Shown here in pieces: positions 10,861-24,210 of a stretch of DNA of 64,000 nt (position 1 is its first letter; every line of letters starts with the position of its first letter). The notes beneath the pieces were generated by a model, which saw nothing but the letters and a program-made list of their open reading frames with translations, was not told where the DNA came from and did no database searches. The DNA is from Nomia melanderi (lineage: Eukaryota > Arthropoda > Insecta > Hymenoptera > Halictidae): assembly GCF_051020985.1 (NCBI RefSeq), contig NC_135001.1, positions 23,243,896 through 23,307,895 on the forward strand. Direction: 5' to 3'. A program made the position numbers and the translations under genes.

Positions 10861-11627
10861 GTAAGCTCATCGCATCACGATCGTTTTGACAAAGTTCAGT
10901 GGCCGGTAGCTACTAGCCGTTGATTGTTGATGTTCCTAGTTGCTTTACGATGTTCGTCGGCGGTCTTAATCGACGCCGACCATTGCGATTTACGTTCTTG
11001 CCGTTAGCATTGGAATCGCTTCCAGTCGGCGATCCGGGAACTTTTCTGTTTCATTGTGTTACCGCGGACGCGTTCGGAACACGATCGCCTCGGCTCCCCG
11101 CGGAGCTCTTCCCGTTTCTACGACTCGAATTAAACGTTACTGCGAACCTTTGCCCGGGTTCTTCGTTCCGCTTCGATGCGAAATCGCGGGTGCTCCTGCT
11201 TCCGAGCGGAATGCTGGAGTTGATTTTATATCTCCGGGAAATGGGGAACGTCCGCTTCGAATCGGTAGCCGGACGCCTTGGAAACAGCGGAGGATGTTTG
11301 TGTTTGGTGGATTTTATTATGTAGGATGTGTTTGGAGATGTACGCGGAAGGTTGATTTTCTTGATTGGATTTTCTTTATGACGCAGCGAGCTCGGAAGCC
11401 AATGCGGTTGGGTGTAAAGAGGAATTGAGGGAATTAGTGTTTTCGCTTCTGGAATGATTAAGATGTTCGGAAGATAGAGGAGCTCTCTGATTTAGAATAA
11501 AGACGAAATTCTTTAATAACTGAGAGAATATTATTTACTGCGCTGAAATTTAGGGGAAACGAAATATCCAGAAATGGTAACTATGGCTTCTGAGCGACTC
11601 GTATAAGCATCTTTTTTAAATTCTCTA

Positions 11628-11855
11628 TTAACCCTTTGCACTCGGGAGGTGACTCTCAGTCGCCACTGGATTCGACCCAACAAAATGATAAAATTTCAGA
11701 TCCAATATTGAATTTTATATAGTATATAAAAATAGTTTTGTCGCTTAATTTATACAAGGTATTTCTTTATGTCAGTTGTAAAAAGTACCATTGATATCTT
11801 ATCAGAAAATAATGAATATTTCTTGAGAAAAATATTCTCGAGTGCAAAGGGTTAA
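11628..11855. mobile_element. TTAA MITE, family B (complete)
   Basis: This 228-bp element starts TTAACCCTTTGCACTCGGG and ends CTCGAGTGCAAAGGGTTAA. Inside the left repeat is the imperfect palindrome GGTGACTCTCAGTCGCC. The interior ATCAGAAAATAATGAATATT recurs in the copies at 39990, 42474 and 56472. Confidence 0.88.
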
Positions 11856-13837
11856 CTAATATTCAGGACTTACGTAAATTCGAGAATTTCTTTGCCTTTC
11901 ACTTTTCGAAATTTTCTGGAAAACGTATCTTCTCGTACACGTTCCAAACAGTGAAAGATATTCGAATATTTTCTATCGTACCATTCGTTGAAAGTAAATT
12001 CCTATTACAGGTTAAAAGAGACAGATTAAAATATCTTCTTAATTCCTCATATACACGATGCCGACTTTGGTTTGTTAATAAAGTTGCAATCGTTCGTTTT
12101 GATAGTCTCCCTGGTGCATCGTCGATCAAAACGACCATTGCAGCGTCACGTGAAATTAGATCATCGCCGCCGCTTGACATGTTTATAATTACCAAACAGT
12201 CTGCCCCCGCAAGTATTAGTAAACATTAATTAGGTGCTGACGTCGCATGATAACTAACATTTTCTCGAATCGATTTTCTGCAAACGTCGAAGGCTAATAT
12301 TTGCTCGCTGACAGTGGCGTTCGGCTAACGACGCTCGCGTCGGCGTGGGCTCTGTGTAACGATTGTAACTCGAGTCCAGAAAGTCAATCGACTGGTAATT
12401 GTAGACATTTTTCGAGACACTAAAAATGGATTGCAATTATTATTATTCCGATCGATGTCGAGTTTTATCGGTACCGATTGATGTCTCCTGATTACGGCCA
12501 CTTGCATTGTTAGATTTTATCGTTGACTTGATTAACTGATTAACTTAGTTCTTTACTTGTATATTCTATAATTCGTTCTATAAGTTCTTATAGGATATAA
12601 GAAGATATAAATTAATAATTAATAATTTATTATAGTAAATTAATAATTTATTCTTATTTAGAATTTATTTATTTATTTATGTAGGATTTACGTTAGGATA
12701 TTCCGATAGAGAAAGTCCAGAGAGAAATTGTCATGTTGACAGCAGTCTGGATTTCTCCAAATATGTTTAATAGTCTCGACGAAGGTCAAAGTTTCGCAGT
12801 AACATTTATTTCGCTCGTTCGAACAGTAGAGAAGCTATCGAGCGCGACAGCGATCATTCAGTTCTGAACGCTCCCTCGTTAGGTCTTGAAAATACATCCA
12901 ATTCTTCTGCTCGTGCGGAAAGCGGCAGGCTCGTTTGATCTCGGTAAATCAAGTTAATATCTCGAATTGACTTTGCGAGGCACCGAATTTCTGAACAGTG
13001 TAAAACTGATCTTTCATTCACCGGTGAAAGTTGAAAAGTTACTTTCGAATTACGAGATTCTTGTCCATCGTTTCTCGAAGAAAACGCGGAAAGTTGCGAT
13101 TGCTCGCGGTTGGATAATTACTGATAATCGTCGTGGTGTAATTAATAAGAATTTGTTACAATGTTTCACACAAAATAGAATATCCTTTACCGAGATCGCA
13201 CGAGTCAGCGCACGTACGTATCTATACAGGGTGTTTTTAAAATAGCGACGACAAAATTGTGAGCATATTTCAAATATAAATTACTCGACGTTTCAATTAA
13301 ATGTAAATTATCTATGAGATAATTTTTTTAGATAATATTTTATTTAATGTGCCTCGCAGGAAGCATAATTTTAAAAAATTCAATCTTCGAGTGAATTAAA
13401 CCAAATAAAACCAAATAGTTTGTATGAAATGAAATCATCGAATCAGATCGAATCGAATTACAGTAAACGGAGAATTTATAATTCGGCAGTTTCCCATGCA
13501 GACGTATTAATGCTTCGCGTTGCTGAGATACTTCTCGCAGCGATTTAAACTGTAAATCAACGAGCTTCGCGCTCCAGCGTACCTCGCATTGTTAAAATAG
13601 TTCGTTCGAGAGACTAAGTGACGAAGTGTAATTAAAAGACAAGAATCCGGCGCGTTCGGCGCGGCCAGCAAATTTCGCCTTTCCCCGGCGCTGTTCTAAA
13701 AACACCCAACACATTTCTCTCTGCCGAAATCTGATATTTTACGATCAGATTACGTTGTTTCAATCGGAGCTGTTTGTCGATGCGTTCATTCACGGATTAA
13801 ATTCAGCGAATGAGAGATACAAAGGTAGATAAAAGAA

Positions 13838-13955
13838 GAGAAGGAGAGGGAGCGAGAGAGAGAGAAAGTGAGAGAGAAAGAGAGCGGAGAAGCTGAAGAA
13901 AAGAAGGAACTGTATGAATGAGTGAAAGAGAGAAAGAGAGAGAGGAAGAGAAAAC
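13838..13955. repeat. GA-rich (GAGAGA) tract
   Basis: About 120 bp of imperfect AGAG repeats runs on the + strand. It is a candidate GAGA-factor type site by composition only. Confidence 0.8.
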
Positions 13956-16360
13956 AGTAAATACAAAACCTGAGAATCTCGATGAAGACGCAGTCTAAAA
14001 CGGATAAACGAAATCCGACCGATGCGGTTCGTCGACCACAAGATTTCGATTATCCTACGGTCGTGCAGATAATTTGGCAGTGGATGGATGCAAAACAGAG
14101 AATGCGAATCCTGCTCTGTGTGTTTCAATGTGCCGTTAAACATCGAATTATAAATTGATAACTGATTATTGCTGTTCATGAACTTCCGTGTGTCGATGCA
14201 ATACGAATTACGCTTGGAAGCTTCTATATTTTCTATACACAGGGTGGACCGACGGGAATCGGATCGAAATCGGAATTCAGTTCATGTTTGTTATATCAAG
14301 AGTTATATATTTTCGTTTCTCATTTGCAACAGAAAGATTTGGAAATGTTAATTTCGATTTTTAAAATTAAAAATTAAAAAATTAAAAATTCTTCGCTTTT
14401 TGCTCGCGTTTGAGCGGTTTTTGTTCAGTGTCGAAGACGGTACGATTCTTCACGATCCACCCTGTATATTTTTCATCCCTTATCCTTGGTTTTGCGACAC
14501 CATCGAAATGTTGCTTCTTTTTATGATTCCTTTCTTGACGCTAAACCTACCGAGTTGCATTGACTTTTTGAAATTCCTCTGTTGCAACTTCGAGAGTGCA
14601 TCAGTCGAGACTTTAATTGATTTAGAATCCAGTATTGCTAAATCATTGTTGAATAATTTCGCAGAGAAGTATCTGTTGTCTTTTTTATCATTGCAAAATG
14701 AATCGGGAATGGCAGGTTTAGCGTTGATGCTCGGATCGATGTGTTTTAGTTTAAAAGTTTAAGAGACATCATTGAGTTTCCCGGCTTGCGTAGTTCATTC
14801 GTTAATCGACAATTAACGTTCGTTCGCCTTCGTCCGGGATTTTTTTTCGATCAATTAGAAGCATAACGGCGAATCGTGGAAAACGTTTTCGATCGAGAGT
14901 ATAATTGTGCTCGACGTTCGAGGACGTAGACGTTATTCAGCACTGAAATTGCTTTCTTCGCTTGTTCCTTAATTGTGTTTTAGAAATGTAATTCGAACTT
15001 TTAATATTCGACGAGCTTATGCTCGCTTGAAACCGAATTTAACGGTCACTGTGCGGCGTAATGTGTCGAATTACTTGGTCAAAGTAAAATTGAGATTACC
15101 ACGAGAAAAGTTCATGCTACGTTTTCAGTCTTTCCCGTTGAACTTTCTCGCGTTTTACATGAAATTCATTTCGTTTATATTTCTCACTTATCTCATTTGT
15201 TAACGCATTACCAACGGATAATTCAGTTACTCCGCGAACTCCGGCGCACCATCCTTTCCGAACGCTGTGCATTTAACCGTTCAGTGTATGCGTCGTTACA
15301 TCGAATGTTACATCTTTTCTTATATTTTTACAGCTTGAACAACAACGTGTCATATTTATCACGTTGCTAGTCGCAATAAATACGTTATTCATTATTTCTG
15401 CATCTCATTTGCGCCCATGTAATCTCGTAGATCTTATCCCCAATTTTCCAATGAATCGTTTCTGCCATCAACCACTAACAGCAGAAATCGTAAATTATTC
15501 ACAAAAGCAACGTTTATGAATTAATTTCTTGTATTTTAAAATTTGAGTCTTGCAACGAACGTTTATGAAGCCACAAAATTCATTTAATAAGAAGACAAGT
15601 AATTATTATCATTTAAATAGACAGGAAATATTGCTTCTTTCTGTGTCTACCTTCAAACGTTAATCTGAATCACTGTACAAGTCAATGATCAATGATACCA
15701 AAGATACCAATAAACATCAGCAATCAATATCGAAGAAAAATATTGCCAAATTTCAATGCACAATATTTATTATCGAATAATTATATTTTATGCTCGACGA
15801 AAGGGTCGTCAACCTTTCAAATTCTCCGCGGACAAATCCCATCGCATTCCGTTCACAATTTAGTTTGCCGCTTTTTACCATTCTTCTCGAGCTCCGTGTA
15901 AAAACTGTTCATTAGCAAGCGTGTAGGTTGCTGTACGTGCATTCGTTTTACTAGTCCTGCCCTCATGCTCATATCACGCTCGTCGCAGCGGATTCACCGC
16001 GGGACGCAACTTCCGGAAAGTTCAAGTTACACGGCCGGATGAAATTGAAGTCGAGAATGTTCCTCGCTTCGAGATCGTTACCGAGAAAGCCAACGAAAAA
16101 ATGAGTAAACTCGATGGTTCCGATCGGACGGAATGTGTGTAGCCTGTGCGCGTAACGGACCAATCACGCGACAACCGGATTGATCGAAGTCCTGTTCAAC
16201 GCGAGGAATTCATTCGAACGTAAATTATCGGACACCGAAATTTTCGATGAGATTTCTCGGCACACTGGTCACGAAATCCGAAATTTCGAGATATCCACAT
16301 CTCTCGCATCTGCTGCCAAAAAAGAGAATGAAAAATGTCGAAATTTTCGTGCTTCCCATC

Positions 16361-16405
16361 CTTCTTCTTCTTCTTCTTCTTCTTCTTCTTCTTCTTCTTC
16401 TTCTT
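16361..16405. repeat. (CTT)15 trinucleotide microsatellite
   Basis: About 15 uninterrupted CTT/TTC units produce artefactual poly-Ser, poly-Leu, poly-Phe and poly-Lys open frames on the two strands. It lies in an intron. Confidence 0.95.
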
Positions 16406-17466
16406 GTTCCTCGTTTTTCGTTTTCGGTCTTGTTTCTTCACGAGCCACGTTTTTTCTACGAAACGTTTGCGCCCACTGTTTCTGTTCCGTCTGACTTACA
16501 TGTGTAAATACAATCAGTGTTCCTTGTGTTGGACGATTTATAAAATGTACCTAATATATTTCAGTTGATTTGTGTAAAGAAGATGGTATGTAAAGGCTTA
16601 GATTTATTTCAATTTTTACTCTTTTGCATGTTTATTTATTTCGAATTTTATCACGTTTCTGTTTACCTTTATTTACACGTTTACGAGCCGCCACGCAAAT
16701 TGACGCCGATCCGTACCACCGCGCGCGACGCGATCGAGCTCGGTTTCGACTTTTCTTCGTTCAACAGCCGTTTCTTGCGGACCCTCGTGCGCCGAATGTC
16801 AATCTGCGAATCGTTTCTCTTCGTCGCATCCTGGTTTCCCGAGGAATCAATTCGGAAGAATGAAATGCGAATTTTTTAGTTTGAAAATGTCTTGTGGTTT
16901 AATATTTGTAGTTGGGCCATTTTGCATAGAATTATTCTGTGGAGTATAATTAATATGTTTGATTGTCTGGTAAATATGTTTAAGCAGCGACTAATGCGAG
17001 AAAGTCGAACGAAACGCGACAGCTTTGGTTGATATTTTTTAACTTATCTTGAAAATTGTGAGTTTACAGAATAGTTTGATTACTCTACATGAAATGGGTA
17101 TCATTTTCTGACAGAAAGCTGCAACGGAAACCAAGGCTCACGTTTAGTTTCGGTTGCTGAAACGAAACAGTTTAGCGAAACACGCGGCGCGACAGTGGTG
17201 CTCAACTTGACCAGTAGGCTCTCTTGTCGCTATAGTAAAATTGTGTGCCCTATCGTATTTTTCTAAATTCTTATTATTTCCAAATAGATTTAAAAATATC
17301 AGCAACAATTTACGAACCTTGAATACCTCTTTCGCCCTAAATTGTCGTTTAAATGTTATAGTAATAATGTGTAATCTTGTTCGAGGGAATTCACAGAATA
17401 ATTTTATGCTTGACTATAATTATTGAAGCAAAAGACGTTTCCAAGTTTAAAAATCTACATTAATGT

Positions 17467-17641
17467 TTAACTCTTTGCAGAAAAAAAATTTATTAAACTT
17501 TCAAAAACTCCTTCCATAGATAAAATGAAATATACATCAGTGCCTTAAGCATCAAACGTAGAATATCACACATCAGACCCTCGTTATTTCAATCATTCAA
17601 TTATCTACTTGCAAATTTCGATTTTTTCGCAAAGGGTGAAA
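17467..17641. mobile_element. TTAA MITE, family D
   Basis: It begins TTAACTCTTTGCAGAAAAAA and ends CGCAAAGGGTGAA, so the right TTAA has decayed. The interior ATACATCAGTGCCTTAAGCA matches the family D copies at 25795-25993 (ATACATCAATTGCCTAAT) and 38230-38372. Confidence 0.65.
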
Positions 17642-19179
17642 ATTGATTCTTCTAGAATCCAAGGATAGTCGAGAGAAAAGATTTCCAGACTCATATACAA
17701 AATCCGAAAATCTATAAGAGACGTCTATCGAACTATAAACGAGTGACAAAATAATAGTCTAATTCCTACTCCCGACTTCTTGAAAAAGGAACAGCTTTCG
17801 TGAACTGTTCTTACATTAATCAACTACTAATATCACAACGACAGTGTAACTGATAATATCAATTACCATCGTTCATCAATATTAATACTTAATTAATCCA
17901 AGAACACATCGCAAAAGTTCATTTCCCCAAGAATTCGGAATTAAGAGCTATTCCGCTAAAATATCGAAAACGAAGGGTTAAAATCTGATTGGACGTTGTC
18001 TCGGCAAAACTCACCTTGTCTTTGAACGGTTCACGGTTCGTCGATACTGATTCGAGCGTGTTCCGCCGGCGATTCTTCATTTTCACCCCGTGATTTTTAC
18101 GCGGGGGCTCGGAATCGATTCCGCGGGAGATAGATGATGGCGTCTCGGTTTACCGTGCCGGTCGGGGCGCGGCGGGGTGGAAATATGCAACGCTTTTTAG
18201 CATCGGGCCCGGGTTCGTACCGTTCGCGTTGATTTACTCGGCCCCGGACAATCGCGCGTCTCCTCGAACTCGGGAATTTACGACGGCGCGAGTCGGAGAT
18301 TGCCTGCGATCCGCGACAGATAGAACACGTTTGTATTTATTATTCCTTTAGTGCACCATTCAGCTTCAGTGTCACCGTTACAGCTCGATGGTATCTTTCA
18401 GTATTTGTCGTGCAATGTGACGCCACCACACTTATACCTTTTGTTTTCTGTTTTTCTTCGTTTCCGTTTCTACATCGTGCATGCGCTTCGATTACTATGT
18501 GCCATGTCTGTGTACGCGGTACTTACGTGTATGGTGAGCTGCTTGCAACCAAGTACCAGGTGTTAATGATAAACGAGAGCCTCGATTACACTGTCTAACG
18601 GCGTAGAAGAAAGTTTCGTGCGGATGCTGGGGGTATTAGCGTAATTAATGTAGAACGTGATAATGAAGAACGTTTTAAATAGAGTTTGCGAACAATGCAC
18701 GTTGAAGGATGTAGCTGAGTAAGAGGGGCAGGTAATGGATCTTTCGATTATTTGTTACAATTGTTCAGTTTACTTCTGGAGTCAGTAATAACAGGTGATA
18801 GAGAAGATTGGAATATTTTTGCTTGAATTCCTTTAACAAAAGACAAAAATTCTAAAATGGGGTCTCGACGTTCTTTCTGTTGCTTTACTCGATAACCCTG
18901 ATCAGAAATTGGGCGCAATTTATTGTTCTATTTGTTTTCCTCTGACGAACTAGTATCGGAAGCAACTGCCTCTTAATTTCATTAACACCTCGTATATCTA
19001 CAGCGGAGTTACAACACTGGGAGGGATGATTCCGACCGAAACGTTGAGGAAAGTATTCGTAAATTTACAACTAGACATCAATCTACAAATCAATTATTCT
19101 TTCTATGACCAACTACATTGTCAAAATTCTATTACCTTGCAACATTGAGTCTCTCCGAGCCACCTGCCGGGCATTGCTT

Positions 19180-19910
19180 ATTTCAATATTTCAACGCTTA
19201 AGCTAATTAAAATTTCCCCGGCACGCCGAAAAAGGGGCGCGGAGAGCCGTGCAAATAGAATCCGACTTTTACATCTCATTCGCAACGCGGCGGCGCGCAT
19301 AATTTCACAGCCGGAAGGCGGAAGGATCATAAAAACGAATTTCTTCGCTCTCTGAATCCGAGCCGGTTTTGCTCCCAGGAACACAAGCAAAGGGGCGCTC
19401 TTTATTCCGTATTCTTTTATCCGTGCCGCTTTCAACGGAGAAAATCGTTGCCGAGGCAAGACCGGACTTTCGAAAACCCGAGGCCCGTGTCGCGGCGCCT
19501 GCGAGGGCTGAGTCGCGTGCAAACACGCGCGCGACGCCGGAATCATCCCTCCCGGTGGTGCGGACGCTGATCTTCGTGTACGCGTATACGTGTATGTACG
19601 TGTTGCTGTTTTATTTTCGCATCGAACCGCAAGCAAACAAACGGACGGTCGCACTCGCAGAAGGGAGGCGTGAGAATTTAAACTCGACGGCTGTCGCGAT
19701 CGCCATTCGGAACCGGTCGACGGTTTTCTTGAAACTTCAGAGGACCCGGGAACTGCGACGAACGAAATATTCCAACGTTTCGATCGATCGTCGACGATCT
19801 CGCCTTTTGCTCGCGTTCCCGAAGCTTGTCTTGATTTTTCTGCGGTTCTACCCTTTCCACGATTTCACCCGTAAACCGTTTCTCTTGGAGTTCAGACGAT
19901 ATTGCCGTTG
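19180..19910. other. CpG-rich patch without a recognised gene
   Basis: Base composition rises sharply in GC and CpG relative to the surrounding intron, with overlapping open frames on both strands (for example 180 codons at 19369-19911 + and 158 codons at 19178-19654 -). None shows a domain, signal peptide or exon-like splice boundaries that I recognise. Open frames are expected by chance in GC-rich DNA. It could be an internal promoter or a conserved regulatory block. Confidence 0.4.
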
Positions 19911-20665
19911 AATTCAGCTGTTCGAGTTGGATGTTCTTCTTGGGAACTGTACGGTTAAAGTTAGAAGCTTGCTCTGCGATCGAAGATTATCGGTTCTGCG
20001 GAATGTTTGGCTTGTAATCTTGGAGAATGTGGATGTAAAATTGTACGAGAAGATGTATTTTAACGTTTTGATCCATGATTTTCATGATTTCGTCTTTCGT
20101 TCGCGTCCCTGAATCTATTCTTTATTTTTCTGTGGTTCTATCCGCTCCGTGCTTTCCTCTTTCGCCGATTTTTCTTGGATTTTAAAGGAGAGTGCCGTTG
20201 AATTCAGATCGTAGAACGTAATGGAATTGGCTGTGTTTAAGTTAGATTTTCTTGTTGGGCGTTGTGCAATTAAAAGTTAGAAACTTGCCGGGCTCTGCGG
20301 AATGTTTGTCCCGACATTTTAGAGAACGTGGGCGTCGTGTCCAATTTAATTTGTTTCTATGCTTGTCGTTCGCGAGAAGAGTTACTGTAAAATGGTACCG
20401 AGGAAGGAATATTCTGATATTTTCGTCCTTTCTTAGTCGTCTCTGTCCACGTCCGCGTTCCTAAATTTTTCCTCTTATTTTCCTGCGGATGAAGCGTCCT
20501 CGCGTTTCTCCCTTTCCTGCTTTTTTCTTAGATTTTAGAGGGAATCACTGTTGAATTCGGATTGCAGGGCGCAATAACGTTACGTGTTTAAGTTAGATTT
20601 TCTGCTCGGACACTGTGTAACTAGAAGTTAGAAACTTGTTGGGCTCTGCAGAATGTTCAAATGTT
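19815..20665. repeat. Three-copy degenerate tandem repeat, spacing 290 and 353 bp
   Basis: The three copies share a pyrimidine-rich block with TTTTTCTGYGGTTCTA, then GCCGTTGAATTCAG (19904, 20194, about 20546), then AAGTTAGATTTTC, then AGTTAGAAACTTG and CTGCGGAATGTTT. The order of blocks is preserved while spacing differs. It begins inside the CpG-rich patch. Confidence 0.85.
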
Positions 20666-22683
20666 TTCGTTTAATTCTGTGTACTCTAGTGGAATGTGTT
20701 AATCAATTTATTTAGAGTAATTTGATCCGACCACTCGAGTAATATAATGTTTGATTACAAACTGCGAATGTACTCGTCGATTTTTGACTGGCCTCTTTAG
20801 TTTCAAGATTAATTAGTCATTAATATGAAATTCACAGCTGTTACACTTGCAGATAGATCTAGTTCAAAGGTGTAAATTGCGTGATATAAATATTCAAATA
20901 ATCAGGACCGTGGCACATTATTAACTGGGTTTAATAACATCAACCTCGTTGCATTTAATTATTGAAAATATCAGGCCATGGAGCATCTAGAAATAATAAC
21001 ATTTGGTTTACAACATACCATCAGCAACCGCGAAATTGTTTGCTTTCGCGTGTCGTATCTATCGATCATAATCGTTACAAATAACTCAATTATTTTACCA
21101 AATTGCTCAACAATCATGAAACCTCGTTACGTCTATTCAATCCTTTTTTCTATCGAAAGCAAACGTAATGCATAAAACATAATTCATTTAAATTGTAGAA
21201 AAAAACGAGAAACTTTCAAAATTAACATTCCATTTCTCTTATTAAATCCTTTTTGCAGTCTGGTTATTTTCGCTACTTTCCAAGAATTAATCTCGCACGG
21301 CGGAAGGAGAGTTGGCTTGAACTTGAATAAACTCCGACCAGCCACTTCGGGAATCGTAATTTCACGCATACTAAATTCTTTTCTCAGCCATCATGAAATC
21401 TAATCTCTCGAAATTCAATCGCGCTTCAATTGGACCGAATATCCAGAGCCTCCGATCGTGCCTCGGGCGATAAGAGATCGGGCGAAAAAGCTCTTTATGC
21501 CGATAGGAAACGTCGTTTCGTTATGGGGAATTCCCCGGATTTACGGTCTATATTCGTTTCACGTTTTCGTCTAATATCTTCCTTTCAGCCGTTAATGCGG
21601 TAATCCTAGAATATGACGTTAATGCGAAGTTTATGTTAGCAGGCTTGGGAACGGGTTTGAAAACTGATGCTGACCCACTTTCCTCGTTTCGTGCACGGTA
21701 ACCCGTTTCATTTTCGACGTAGACATCAGAGATAGTTACTGCGTGTGCACGTGAAAAAAAAGCGATTCCCAGGGAAAAGAGCGAAGTTAACGTCGCCGGC
21801 TTTTGTTACTTCCTCGCTCAAAACAAAGAAATTCCCTTCCAGCTTTTTTTCTTCTTTTCCTCGTCGCTTTGCGAGTTCGAGTATCTCGAGGATTATTTTA
21901 GAAAATTATGGAACACAAGTTCCGGTGTCTTTGTTTCGCTCGCCGCTGAGTGACCACGTGGCGTTTAAAAATAATATGTAAATTCTGTGGAGAGTACTCG
22001 AAAATGAACTATTATTAAACTTTGAAACGTCTAGTGGAAATACAAAATGTTTGGACACCTAAGATCGTGTGACACTTTAGTATTCATTGGTTACTTTTAT
22101 TCTCAATGACTTCTCGAGATTCTTATGAATCTCATCGATTACTGATAAATAAGTACAATTCTCCGTCGCAATAAATTCGTTACAAAAGCTCCTTGTAACC
22201 TTATTCATTCTTGCATTCCTCCAAACATTTATAAAAAACCATCACACTAAACCGATATCTTCGAAACACAACTATACCAAAATGTAGTCAGCCAGCAATA
22301 CACAAAACTTCCAACTGCAGCATCTCAAACTAACAAACAATACTTACCCAAACTCTCTTATTTTTTAAATACTAAACGAATTACTTCTTCCACCTCGCAA
22401 CAAGCAAGTCCCATCTTCCTCCAGTCTCCAAACCGATTCACCGCAACGAACATTCCTCGACACCCGTTATCAAACCCACCCGCAGGTTCGGGAGAAAAAC
22501 GCAAAATTCTGGGTTCAGTAAACAAGCGAACATCCAAACGAACAGAATCTCAGAAACGCGGTGGACGACGCGGCAGCGCGAGTTCTAAGTTCTCGACGAC
22601 AAGAAAATAAAAGAAAAGAAAAGAAAAGAAAGCGAAAGGTGTGTCCGTCGGCTATAGAGTCGCCAGCGCGGGGAGCTTTTCAG

Positions 22684-22794
22684 ATGGATCCTAACTCGGT
22701 GCCGAGCTGGTGCTCGCTAGTAGGGATAGTGCATGTTGTGTTCGACGTGTGTTGTAATGGGAGGGCACCGGGGGTTCAGTCTCTGATGATCCAG
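22684..22794 (+). CDS. KCNQ: Possible 5' extension of the linker exon (alternative acceptors)
   Basis: The open frame of the next exon continues upstream without a stop to 22561. Three in-phase AG acceptors are available: after CTTTTCAG at 22683 (exon would begin ATG GAT CCT), after GGTTCAG at 22779 (adds SLMIQ) and after ATCCAG at 22794. The first has the best pyrimidine run but would add 37 residues rich in Cys and Val that I do not recognise from Kv7 channels. It could also be the start of a shorter transcript. Kept separate because it is uncertain. Confidence 0.3.
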
Positions 22795-23030
22795 GTGGCA
22801 AAGAAGGCGAGCGTGCTGAAGAGGCGGAAGTCGAGGAACCGGATGGACGTGCAGCAGCAGCAGCAGCAGTCGCTGCCGCCGGTCACGATATCCGGCGGCG
22901 TGTCCAGCGGCGCGATCGGCGACGCCGCCGGCCAAAATGACAATCAACGGATGGAGAACGAGGGTGACGTTATCTTCTACATGGAGGAGCCGAAAGCGGG
23001 CACGCCGAACCGTGCCAGGCGCGACAACCG
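22795..23030 (+). CDS. KCNQ: KCNQ channel exon: basic/polyQ A-B linker
   Basis: It encodes 78 residues plus two bases: VAKKASVLKRRKSRNRMD, six Gln, then SLPPVTISGGVSSGAIG and an acidic stretch with DVIFYMEEPKAG and ending RARRDN. This is the poorly conserved cytoplasmic linker between helices A and B. The basic start is like the KKSVVVKKKK cluster of KCNQ1, and RRKS is a protein kinase A-type consensus. The donor GTGAGT begins at 23031 and leaves phase 2, which pairs with the next exon. The start is chosen at the acceptor that keeps phase 0 and gives PLGK-VAKKASV, but see the entry above. The exon is strongly GC-rich. Confidence 0.85.
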
Positions 23031-24194
23031 GTGAGTCGGACGTCGATTTTACTTTTTACCCCCTTTACCGTTACCCTCTGGACATGTTTCACTCGGTTCC
23101 TCGCGAGCAACAGCGTTTCACATGACACTTTACCGACCGTCGACGCATTCGAGACTGGCAACGTACACGTACGCCGTTCGAAATTAGCTGAATATCGCGG
23201 CGATGCACGGTGCGTCTGTTCGTAGTCGTAGTCGGCGAGTTGAAAGTGCACAGGGGCAAGGGGAGGGCTAACAGTTCTGCTTTGAACTGAAGGGGGAGTG
23301 CGGACGGAGCAGTTTGAAGTTGGAGAATGAATATGATGGGAAGAAGTGGGATAGACAGCTTAACGAGACTCGAGATGCTGTACGCGTTGAATGTAAACTT
23401 GTGATAACGGAAATAGCAGTTTCATTCATTTCGATCTTATTTCCGAGCTCGAGGATTGTGCGAAGTCCTGTAATTCGTGGATACGACATAGCAGAATCTG
23501 TTAAATGCTCGGTTGTTCTAGTGTTAAGCTGCACTGCCCCTAATAATGAAGTGCAAAGTGAAGAACCGATGAATGGAAAACAACATTGCACTTCTACTTG
23601 AAAGAGGAAAAGAGTAGGTGGCAGTCTCGATCGCGACCGATCGGTAAAGTGTTAACGCGTTTCATTGCTGAGAGAACTGAAATACTGAATGTGAACCGAT
23701 TTATGTTACAATTAAACGGATCACGAGCATTGTCGAGAGCGAAAGTTACTTGAAGAGGTCGCGTGAGATTTTATTTGTGAAAGGAATTCTAAGATTCTCT
23801 TAGAATGTAAATTTCAAGCGGGTAAATAGATTAGTTCCACGGTTTTCGCGGATAATAGGATTCTATTATCGATCAATTTCGCGAACGAACGGATGTCGCT
23901 TGTAAAACACCGCGAGTTCTCGTCTCTTTTCTAAATATTTGAAATGTAACGACGCGTGTGGACTCTCGCGGCCGGCTGTACGTGATTCTCGCGCGTGATG
24001 TTCCTGATCGAATGTAAAAGAACGGATATTTTCAAAACAAACTCCATCACCGTTCGAAATCGCGTAAGCCAGTGTTCCTCCTTATCGACTGTACACCGCG
24101 GGAACCCGAGCTCCGTGGTCTCAGGTTAATCCGTGTTTGCCGAGGAATATGAACGGCGAACCTCGCCACGTGACTCTCGCTCTCGGAGTACGCG

Positions 24195-24210
24195 GCCGCC
24201 ATCTTGTCGG
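24195..24210 (-). promoter_or_regulatory. YY1/Pho-like motif in CpG-rich patch
   Basis: GCCGCCATCTTGTCGG on + reads CCGACAAGATGGCGGC on -, containing the AAGATGGCGGC consensus recognised by YY1-class zinc fingers in animals. It lies in a CpG-rich patch about 24120-24240. A near-identical string occurs at 49498-49512. Function is inferred from motif only. Confidence 0.45.

Larger units (their letters stand above)
10861..22794 (+). other. KCNQ: 11.9-kb intron between helix A and linker exons
   Basis: This is the longest intron in the window. It contains a family B MITE (11628-11855), a GA-rich tract (13838-13955), a (TTC)15 microsatellite (16361-16405), a family D MITE (17467-17641), CpG-rich patches at about 18020-18320 and 19180-19900, and a three-copy repeat (about 19815-20665). 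The longest open frame of the whole window (19369-19911) lies in the CpG-rich patch but resembles no protein I know. The 3' boundary is ambiguous; see the next exon. Confidence 0.75.

Noticed and set aside
16180..16568. Poly-Ser, poly-Leu, poly-Phe and poly-Lys open frames
   Set aside because: All arise from the (CTT)15 microsatellite read in different frames.
19369..19911. 180-codon open frame, the longest in the window
   Set aside because: It lies in CpG-rich DNA with overlapping frames on the other strand, has no recognised domain and mixed composition, and is interrupted by the start of a repeat.
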